This document shows, one piece after another, positions 1-7,778 of a stretch of DNA of 64,000 nucleotides. Source of the stretch: Azospirillum sp. B21 (GTDB lineage: Bacteria; Pseudomonadota; Alphaproteobacteria; Azospirillales; Azospirillaceae). The translations under genes were made by a program, and so were the position numbers. Within the stretch, counting starts at the first letter, position 1; every line of letters starts with the position of its first letter. The notes beneath the pieces are model-generated. The model worked only from the letters and a program-made list of their open reading frames with translations, did not search any database and had not been told where the DNA came from. Where the stretch lies: NCBI RefSeq assembly GCF_008364825.1, contig NZ_VTTO01000001.1:372001-436000 (forward strand), read 5' to 3'.

Positions 1-1492
<1,492 letters not shown>

Positions 1493-1515
1493 GGGCGGTG
1501 GAACGGCCACCGCCC
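1493..1515 (+). other. Leader hairpin just upstream of the 24-codon ORF
   Basis: Perfect 9-bp stem GGGCGGTGG / CCACCGCCC with the 5-base loop AACGG. It ends 26 bases before the ATG at 1542 and directly precedes the purine-rich Shine-Dalgarno region. It could modulate translation of the small ORF. There is no T tract, so it is not a terminator. Confidence 0.45.
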
Positions 1516-1541
1516 GCGCCGCACTGACGGAGGGCAAGAGG

Positions 1542-1616
1542 ATGAACCAAATCCTCACTCTCCTGATCCTGCTGTTGCAGTTGCTCAAGCTGGTGCTTGA
1601 GTATCTGAACCGCTGA
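1542..1616 (+). CDS. Putative 24-residue Leu-rich membrane peptide
   Basis: Very short ORF starting MNQILTLLILLLQLLK and ending with a short polar tail (EYLNR). Over half the residues are Leu, Ile or Val, enough for one membrane helix. A purine-rich ribosome-binding region (GGAGGGCAAGAGG) directly precedes the ATG. A 9-bp hairpin lies upstream and another just downstream, so the unit looks like a compact transcript. The composition resembles hydrophobic type I toxin peptides or other small membrane peptides, but I see no antisense RNA gene and do not assign that role. It may not be translated. Confidence 0.45.
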   Translation: MNQILTLLILLLQLLKLVLEYLNR

Positions 1617-1623
1617 TCGGGTC

Positions 1624-1653
1624 GGCGTACCGGGGATTGGGCCTCGGTACGCC
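1624..1653. terminator. Hairpin between the small ORF and mtnP (possible bidirectional terminator)
   Basis: Perfect 9-bp inverted repeat GGCGTACCG / CGGTACGCC with a 12-base loop. It starts 8 bases after the stop of the 24-codon ORF and lies 56 bases past the mtnP stop on the other strand. Neither side has a strong T tract, so factor-independent termination is uncertain. Its position between convergent units supports a 3'-end role. Confidence 0.5.
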
Positions 1654-1708
1654 TTCCCCGAAAATAATGCGTTTTCACGCCGTCGGCAACGGTTCACCCC
1701 GCCACGAT

Positions 1709-2584
1709 TCACCCCAAGGCGCGCTTCACGATCAGCGACAGCTTTTCCAGCATCGCCGGGTCGCGGTGGGACGGAGCGGTCATGATCGCATTGTCGAGCG
1801 CCGTGTGGCACCCCTGGGCGCAGGGGCCGTCGCGATGCGCCACTTTGGGCGCCAAGGCCGACACCAGCGAGCGCGCCTTGCCAGCATTGGCGACCACCAC
1901 CTTGATCACCGCATCGACCGAAACATGGTCGTGACCCTCGTGCCAGCAGTCGTAATCGGTGACCATGGCGACGGTCGCGTAGCACATCTCCGCCTCGCGG
2001 GCGAGCTTGGCCTCCGGCATGTTGGTCATGCCGATCACGTCGCAGCCCCAGCTGCGGTACAGGTTCGATTCGGCGACGGTGGAGAATTGCGGCCCCTCCA
2101 TCACCATATAGGTGCCGCGCCGCTGGTGGGGGATGTCCAGTTCGGCCAGCGCCTGCTCGATCAGGTCGCCCAGCCGGCCGCAGACCGGATGGCCCAGCGC
2201 CACATGGGCGACCAGCCCACTGCCGAAGAAGCTCTTGTCGCGGGCGAAGGTGCGGTCGATGAACTGGTCGATCACCACGAAGGTGCCCGGCGGCAGATGC
2301 TCCTTCAGCGAACCGACGGCGGAGACCGACAGGATGTCGGTCACGCCCAGCTGCTTCAGCGCGTGGATGTTGGCGCGGAAATTCAGGTCCGACGGCGGAA
2401 TCCGGTGGCCGCGGCCATGGCGCGGCAGGAAGACCAGCTTGCGGCCCTCGAACTCGCCGGTCAGCAGCTCGTCGGACGGGTCGCCGAAGGGCGTCGTCAC
2501 CTTGACCCAGCGGGTGTTCTCCAAACCATCGATGTAGTGAAGGCCGCTGCCGCCGATCACGCCCAGAACCGCGTCGTTCCCCAT
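1709..2584 (-). CDS. mtnP: S-methyl-5'-thioadenosine phosphorylase
   Basis: Cytosolic enzyme of the methionine salvage pathway that phosphorolyses methylthioadenosine, a by-product of polyamine and acyl-homoserine-lactone synthesis, to adenine and methylthioribose 1-phosphate. The 291-residue product has the usual length of the PNP/MTAP family 2. Visible signatures are GGSG at 11-14 (phosphate loop), the PRHGRGH block at 54-60, EGPQFST at 163-169, the GMTNMPEAKLA block at 185-195 and the TDYDCW motif at 209-214, whose acidic residues favour 6-amino purines. The ATG at 2584 begins MGNDAVLGVIGG, in line with family starts. The rhomboid gene lies 86 bases upstream on the same strand, so co-transcription is possible. 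No other salvage gene is adjacent. Confidence 0.95.
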   Translation of the reverse strand: MGNDAVLGVIGGSGLHYIDGLENTRWVKVTTPFGDPSDELLTGEFEGRKLVFLPRHGRGHRIPPSDLNFRANIHALKQLGVTDILSVSAVGSLKEHLPPGTFVVIDQFIDRTFARDKSFFGSGLVAHVALGHPVCGRLGDLIEQALAELDIPHQRRGTYMVMEGPQFSTVAESNLYRSWGCDVIGMTNMPEAKLAREAEMCYATVAMVTDYDCWHEGHDHVSVDAVIKVVVANAGKARSLVSALAPKVAHRDGPCAQGCHTALDNAIMTAPSHRDPAMLEKLSLIVKRALG

Positions 2585-2670
2585 GGTCCACTCTCTCCCG
2601 CTGACGATGGCGCGAGTATTTCGGGCAGGGGGACGGATTGCAACCGCCCTGGAGACAATACCGGACGCCG

Positions 2671-3387
2671 CTACCCGACGGTTGCCGGCCGCCGGGGTCC
2701 GGCCAGACATAGCAGCAGCGCCCCCAGCAGCAACCCGGCGGCCAGTCCGCCGGCATGGGCGCCCCATCCGACTTCCGCCAGCGGAGAGCCGGCGGGCGGC
2801 GGCATCAGCGTCATCGCCGCGTTGAGCAGCGCGAACACCACGATCGCTCCCTGCACCAGCCGCCGGGGAAGGCGCCGCGACAGCAGCCCGAAGCGCGGGC
2901 GCATCCACAGGAAGGCACCCATCAGCGCGCAGATCGCCCCGCTCGCCCCGATCAGCGGCGCCATCCGGTCGGCCGCCAGCAGCCCCTCGGTCAATGCGGC
3001 CGCCACGGTGCCGGCGAAGAACAGCAGCAGAAAGCGCAGATGCCCGGCCTCGCGCTCCACCACGTCGCCCAACAGCAAAAGCACCGCCATGTTGGAGGTC
3101 AGATGCGTCAGGTCGCCATGGATCAGCACATGTCCGAACAGCCCGCGCCATAAGGCCGCGGTGGGCAGCGGCCCGGCCAGTTCGACCGTTCCGAAGAAAT
3201 AGGCGGGGACGAAGGCGAAGGACTCCGGCGGAAGCCTCAGCACGAAAGCAAGGACGCACGCCAGGATGATGGTGCGGTTGGCATAGGGAGGAACCGCCAC
3301 GGCGATGACCGGCCGTTTCCCGCCACCCCCGCCCCGCCCCTGCCGATCCCCCTGCCGATCCCCCTGCCGATCCAGAGCCAGCGCCAT
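2671..3387 (-). CDS. Rhomboid family intramembrane serine protease
   Basis: Polytopic membrane protease that cleaves transmembrane substrates within the bilayer. The 238-residue product has about six hydrophobic segments. It carries the catalytic GASGA motif at 147-151 (Ser149), the catalytic His211 in HAGG within the last helix, and the HGDLTHLTSN block at 90-99 with the helix-2 His and Asn. I chose the ATG at 3387, which has GGAGG a few bases upstream, over an in-frame TTG at 3429 that would add 14 residues. The cytosolic N-terminus contains a GDRQ tetrapeptide repeated three times and a five-Gly run, both low complexity. No substrate can be inferred from the neighbours. Confidence 0.9.
   Translation of the reverse strand: MALALDRQGDRQGDRQGRGGGGGKRPVIAVAVPPYANRTIILACVLAFVLRLPPESFAFVPAYFFGTVELAGPLPTAALWRGLFGHVLIHGDLTHLTSNMAVLLLLGDVVEREAGHLRFLLLFFAGTVAAALTEGLLAADRMAPLIGASGAICALMGAFLWMRPRFGLLSRRLPRRLVQGAIVVFALLNAAMTLMPPPAGSPLAEVGWGAHAGGLAAGLLLGALLLCLAGPRRPATVG
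3338..3373 (-). repeat. Three perfect 12-bp tandem repeats inside the rhomboid gene
   Basis: The unit CCCTGCCGATCC (plus strand) occurs three times without change. Being a multiple of three it stays in frame and encodes a GDRQ repeat in the cytosolic N-terminal tail. It is a candidate slippage site that would lengthen or shorten the tail without breaking the frame. Confidence 0.9.
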
Positions 3388-3621
3388 CCCCCGCCTCCGC
3401 CCGTCGGTCACGCCATGCCGGCCCGCCAAGCGCTGCCGCGGCGATCGGCCTCACCCCAATGTAGGAAGGGGTATTGTGGAAGAACAGGCGCTTTCCGCGA
3501 AATCCGGCTCCTTCCTATACCGGTCGTACGGATTGGAGCGGTGCCCTCCCGCTGTCACAGTGGTTCTACCATCCGGCGAGGATCCCTCCGCCGGACAAGG
3601 ACAACCGGGGAAGAAACGACC

Positions 3622-4419
3622 ATGAACGAACGTCAGGATACCGGCAGCATGACGGTGGAACGCCAGGGCCGCGTCATGGTGCTGACCATGAGCGACGCCG
3701 GCACCCGCAACGCGCTCGGCCTGCGGATGATGGCCGCCGGCCGCGATGCGCTGGACGAGGCAACGCATGATCCCAACATCGGCGCCATCGTGCTGACGGG
3801 GGCCGGCGGTGCCTTCAGTTCGGGCGGGCACCTGACCAATCTCTATCACCACGGCAGCCGCTCGCGGTCGGAGAACCGGGATGGGATCGAGCGTTTCCAC
3901 GGCTGGGTCCGCGCCATGCGCGAATGCCCGAAGCCGATCGTCGCCGCGGTGGAAGGGCCGGCCGCCGGCGCCGGTTTCTCGCTGGCGCTGGCCTGCGACC
4001 TGATCGTCGCGGCGGAGGACGCGCAGTTCCTGACCGCCTATGTCAAGGTCGGGCTGACGGCGGATGGTGGCGCCTCGGCCTCGCTGGCCCGCGCGCTGCC
4101 GCCGCAGTTTTATGCCGAACTGATGCTGACCGGCGGCCCGGTGGATGCCGCCCGCCTGCATGCGGCCGGCGTCGTCAACCGCGTCACGGCGCCGGGACAG
4201 GCGCTGCCGGAGGCGGTCGCCTGGGCAAAGACCATCGCCGAGGGCCCGAGCGGCGCCATGGGTCGCGCCAAGAAGCTGATGGAACTGGCCTATGGCAGCT
4301 TCGCCACCCAGCTCGCCCGCGAAAGCGACCTGTTCGTGGAGGCCCTGCACCATGGCGAAGCGAAGGAGGGCATCACCGCCTTCTTCGAAAAGCGCCCGCC
4401 GGCTTTCCACAAGCGCTGA
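3622..4419 (+). CDS. Enoyl-CoA hydratase/isomerase (crotonase) family protein
   Basis: Predicted acyl-CoA enzyme of 265 residues. The oxyanion-hole segments are visible: GGAFSSGGHL at 62-71 and GPAAGAGFSLAL at 112-123. The second segment is followed by KVGLTADGGASASL at 142-155. Here Asp148 sits where PaaG-like enoyl-CoA isomerases carry an aspartate, and the Glu pair of classic hydratases is not evident. Isomerisation is therefore at least as likely as hydration. The ATG at 3622 has a weak purine-rich region upstream; in-frame codons further upstream give no recognisable domain. It stands alone, converging with the chemoreceptor gene 14 bases downstream, so its pathway cannot be inferred from neighbours. 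Confidence 0.85.
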   Translation: MNERQDTGSMTVERQGRVMVLTMSDAGTRNALGLRMMAAGRDALDEATHDPNIGAIVLTGAGGAFSSGGHLTNLYHHGSRSRSENRDGIERFHGWVRAMRECPKPIVAAVEGPAAGAGFSLALACDLIVAAEDAQFLTAYVKVGLTADGGASASLARALPPQFYAELMLTGGPVDAARLHAAGVVNRVTAPGQALPEAVAWAKTIAEGPSGAMGRAKKLMELAYGSFATQLARESDLFVEALHHGEAKEGITAFFEKRPPAFHKR

Positions 4420-4433
4420 TCCGGCCGAGGTCG

Positions 4434-5912
4434 TCAGCGGACCAGGACGTGCGCCGCCTCCTTGGTCCGTTCGACCGCTCCGGCCACCTGATTGACCGCC
4501 GTGGAGATTGCCGTGACGTTGGAGGTCACCGTCGCCACGGCGGCCGATGCAGTCTGCATGTTGGCCGACATGTTCTGAGTGACGGCGCTCTGCTCCTCGA
4601 CCGCCGAGGCGGTGCCGGTCACATGCTCCCGCACGACGGCCACCGCCTCGCGGATGGCGTTCAGCGCACTGGCGACCTCGGTCGAGGTCGACTGGATGCC
4701 CTCGATCTCCGCCGAGATCTGCTCCGTCGCCTTACCGGCCTGATTGGCGAGGTTCTTCACCTCCGACGCCACGACGGCGAAGCCCTTGCCGGCCTCTCCG
4801 GCGCGTGCCGCTTCGATGGTGGCGTTCAGCGCAAGCAGGTTGATCTGGCCGGCGATGGAGTTGATCAGCCCGACGATGCCGTTCATCGCCTGGGCGGCGG
4901 CGGCCAGCCGATCGGTGCTTTCCCCCACCGCGACGGTGCGGTCGAAGGCGCCGTCGGTCGCGGCGCGGGCGCGGGCCATGCTTTGCGAAATCTCGCCGAT
5001 CGAGGCGACGAGTTCCTCCGCGCTGGCGGCCACCGCCTGGACGCTGGCGGACGTCGAACCGGCGGCGGCGTTGGCGGAGCCCGCCTCGCCCAGCGACAGG
5101 CGAAGCGCCTGATCGACCTCGCCGAAATTCTTGTCGATCAACACCTTGAGATTGTTCAGGAGGGCCACCTGGGCGGTGATGTCCACTGCGAACTTCACGA
5201 TTTTCGTCACCTGACCCTTCTCGTCGAAGATCGGATTGTAGGCGCCTTCGATCCACACCGGATTGCCGGACTTGCCGATGCGCTTGTATTGCGCGGCCTG
5301 GAATTCGCCACGGCGAAGCGTATCCCAGAAGCGGGCATAGTCGGCGCTGTCGCGCTGGGCCGGTTCGACGAACATGCTGTGATGCTTGCCGATCACCTCA
5401 TCCCGGCGATAGCCCATCACCCTCAGGAAATTGTCGTTGGCCTTGGTGATGGTGCCGTCCGTGGTGAACTCGATCACCGCCTGCGACCGGCTGATCGCCG
5501 CCATCTGCGCGGCATAGTCGAGATTCTCCAGCCGCTCCTTGGCGTCGGCCCATTCGACGACGAAGCCGATGCGCTGCCCGTCTTCCGTCAGCGGGGTGAC
5601 CAACAGGTCGAACTGATGGCCGCCGACCTTGATGGTGGCGCTGTACGGCTTCGTCAGGGTGGCCAGCAACCGGCGCTGGTGGTCGGGATTCTTGTGGAAC
5701 ACGTCGATGTTGCTGCCAACCAGACGACTCACGTCCAACCGGGGCAAATCCTTGCGCAGATCGCTCTCCGCTTCGCGCAGCATCGAGACCACGGCGGGAT
5801 TGACGTGAACGATCGTCAGATCCTCGTCGGCCACCATCACCCTCGCCCGCAGGGCGTCGAGCGCCGACATCTTCCACGCCAACGCCCGATTGATCTTTCC
5901 CCGTCCGAACAT
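4434..5912 (-). CDS. Soluble methyl-accepting chemotaxis protein with two PAS domains
   Basis: Cytosolic chemoreceptor of about 492 residues with no membrane segment. Two consecutive PAS domains occupy roughly 15-130 and 135-250; the second contains the typical [19 protein letters not shown] stretch and a PAC-like end ([10 protein letters not shown]). They are followed by a C-terminal signalling domain with the conserved [20 protein letters not shown] region. PAS sensing suggests energy, redox or small-ligand taxis, similar in layout to Aer-like soluble receptors. The start is ambiguous: the ATG at 5912, or a GTG three codons upstream at 5921 closer to a GAGGTGGG sequence. No che genes are nearby, so it is an orphan receptor presumably working with a remote array. 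Confidence 0.92.
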   Translation of the reverse strand: MFGRGKINRALAWKMSALDALRARVMVADEDLTIVHVNPAVVSMLREAESDLRKDLPRLDVSRLVGSNIDVFHKNPDHQRRLLATLTKPYSATIKVGGHQFDLLVTPLTEDGQRIGFVVEWADAKERLENLDYAAQMAAISRSQAVIEFTTDGTITKANDNFLRVMGYRRDEVIGKHHSMFVEPAQRDSADYARFWDTLRRGEFQAAQYKRIGKSGNPVWIEGAYNPIFDEKGQVTKIVKFAVDITAQVALLNNLKVLIDKNFGEVDQALRLSLGEAGSANAAAGSTSASVQAVAASAEELVASIGEISQSMARARAATDGAFDRTVAVGESTDRLAAAAQAMNGIVGLINSIAGQINLLALNATIEAARAGEAGKGFAVVASEVKNLANQAGKATEQISAEIEGIQSTSTEVASALNAIREAVAVVREHVTGTASAVEEQSAVTQNMSANMQTASAAVATVTSNVTAISTAVNQVAGAVERTKEAAHVLVR

Positions 5913-6260
5913 TGCCCGCACCCCACCTCAGTCCATATATCCGGGGCTGATGATACCTAAACGTGGAGTGGGTTCTATTGGGGAAACTCCGGCATACGTC
6001 GCTTTTCCGAAAAGATCACAAACCACTGATTTGTCAGAATTCCATATTTCTTAATTGAGAACACCCGTCATCGCGACACACCCTGATGGAGGACTGTCGT
6101 CGCAAACGGATTTCAGCACAACGAAACTATATTACTTGTGAGCGGTGTTTCATTGCATTGACCGGCAACGCAGCCACGCGACACCCCGCTTCAATTGGCA
6201 CAAGCACAGGGTCCACATGGTGTCGCCGGGCCGGCAGGGATGTGTCTCGGCCGGCGATCC
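5913..6260. other. Intergenic region upstream of the chemoreceptor gene
   Basis: About 350 bases, noticeably AT-richer than the genes around it, especially 5990-6060 and 6110-6170. It should contain the minus-strand promoter of the chemoreceptor and a plus-strand promoter for the 29-codon ORF at 6276. A TATATT at 6128-6133 is a possible -10 element, but no convincing -35 pairs with it. No coding region is supported. Confidence 0.4.
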
Positions 6261-6275
6261 AAGGAGGTGACGCGA

Positions 6276-6365
6276 GTGAAGAAGTTCCTGGAGTGGCTCG
6301 ACCGCTTCTGGTTCAAGTGGAAGATCGAGTTCCAAGCCAGCTTCGACAAGGACCGTGATAGCTAA
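6276..6365 (+). CDS. Putative 29-residue aromatic amphipathic peptide
   Basis: GTG-initiated ORF whose product begins MKKFLEWLDRFWFKWKIEF and ends in a charged tail. The ribosome-binding site AAGGAGGTGA (6261-6270) is an almost complete anti-Shine-Dalgarno match at good spacing, far better than at most genes in this window. That is the main reason to believe it is translated. The Trp/Phe/Lys-rich pattern predicts an amphipathic membrane-surface helix. No family is recognised. It sits alone in an AT-rich gap before dprA. Confidence 0.5.
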   Translation: MKKFLEWLDRFWFKWKIEFQASFDKDRDS

Positions 6366-6595
6366 GGGCCGACGGGCGGGGCCGGGCAACCGACTCCGCC
6401 TTCAGGATGGAAACTCGCGTCACCTCCTGCACACAACGTTGTGGAGTTCAACGAGGCAGAAAGACGGCACGATGCCACCCGCCGGATTGCGGCAGCGACG
6501 ACGCACACCATTGCAAGGAGATTTACCCGGGAGATCGCGTCTCCATACGTTTGCATGTTGATGGCACATATCGCTTGGTTGTATGAATTCCAAGC

Positions 6596-7732
6596 ATGAC
6601 ACAACCGCGCCGCCCCTTGTCCGATGCCGAACGGCTCGACTGGATCCGCCTCATTCGCACCGAGAATGTGGGGCCGATCACCTTTCACCGCCTGCTGGAG
6701 CAGTTCGGCAGTGCCCGTGCGGCGCTGGACGCCTTGCCGGAATTGGCACGGCGCGGCGGGCGGACCAAGCCGTTGCGCGTCGCCTCCAAGACGGAGGCGG
6801 AGCGGGAGATGCAGGCGAACCGCCGCTTCGGCGCCCGGCTGATCTGCGCCTGCGAACCCGACTATCCGGAACCGCTGGCCGCGGTCGACGATGCGCCGCC
6901 GGTGATCTCGGTGGCGGGCCACGCCCATCTGCTGAAACGGCGCGCGGTCGCCATCGTCGGGGCGCGCAACGCCTCGCTGAACGCCAAGAAATTCGCCGAG
7001 TCGCTGGCGCGGGAACTTGGCGCGGCCGGGCTGCTGGTCGTTTCCGGCCTTGCCCGCGGCATCGACACCGCCGCCCATGCCGGCTCGATCGGCAGCGGCA
7101 CCGCCGCGGTGCTGGCGGGCGGCATCGACGTCGTCTATCCGCCGGAGAATGAGGGGCTCTACCGCGACATCGTGGCGCAGGGCGTGGTGGTGGCGGAAAG
7201 CGCAATCGGCACCCAACCGCAGGCTCGTCATTTTCCCCGCCGCAACCGTCTGATCTCCGGCCTGTCGCTGGGTGTGCTGGTGGTGGAGGCGGCGCTGCGC
7301 TCCGGCTCGCTCATCACCGCGCGGATGGCGTTGGAACAGGGGCGCGAGGTGATGGCGGTTCCGGGATCTCCACTCGACCCGCGTTGCCATGGCACCAACA
7401 ATCTGCTGCGCCAGGGGGCGACGCTGGTGGAACGGGCCGACGATGTGCTGCGCGCCATCGAAAACCTGCGCCCGCCGACGCTGGCGGAACGGCCGCGCGA
7501 CCTGTTCAGCGCCGCCGGGCTGGCCCCCGGCCCTACCGCGGAACCGGACGAATCCGACCTTGCAAAGGCACGCGCCCTGGTGCTGGAAAACCTGGGGCCC
7601 TCGCCCGTCACCATTGACGAACTCGTCCGCGGGTGCCAATTGTCCGCTCCGGTGGTGCTGACTGTGGTTCTGGAACTTGAGCTTGCCGGCCGAGTCCAGC
7701 GTCTTCCCGGTCATCAGGTCTCTCTCGCCTGA
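6596..7732 (+). CDS. dprA: DNA processing protein DprA (Smf)
   Basis: Cytosolic single-strand-DNA-binding protein that loads RecA onto incoming DNA during natural transformation and is also kept in many non-competent bacteria. The 378-residue product has an N-terminal helix-hairpin-helix/SAM-like region, then the Rossmann-type core with VAIVGARNAS, SGLARGIDTAAH and the FPRRNRLISG block that contacts DNA. A C-terminal winged-helix-like region (about 310-378, ending LELELAGRVQRLPGHQVSL) is typical of longer DprA proteins. The ATG at 6596 starts MTQPRRPLSDAERLDW. Its ribosome-binding site is weak. topA follows 46 bases downstream on the same strand, a pairing common in alphaproteobacteria. Confidence 0.95.
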   Translation: MTQPRRPLSDAERLDWIRLIRTENVGPITFHRLLEQFGSARAALDALPELARRGGRTKPLRVASKTEAEREMQANRRFGARLICACEPDYPEPLAAVDDAPPVISVAGHAHLLKRRAVAIVGARNASLNAKKFAESLARELGAAGLLVVSGLARGIDTAAHAGSIGSGTAAVLAGGIDVVYPPENEGLYRDIVAQGVVVAESAIGTQPQARHFPRRNRLISGLSLGVLVVEAALRSGSLITARMALEQGREVMAVPGSPLDPRCHGTNNLLRQGATLVERADDVLRAIENLRPPTLAERPRDLFSAAGLAPGPTAEPDESDLAKARALVLENLGPSPVTIDELVRGCQLSAPVVLTVVLELELAGRVQRLPGHQVSLA

Positions 7733-7778
7733 TCGGCATCGCCGTGGTTTGGGTGGGCATACGCGAAGGGCTGGTTTC

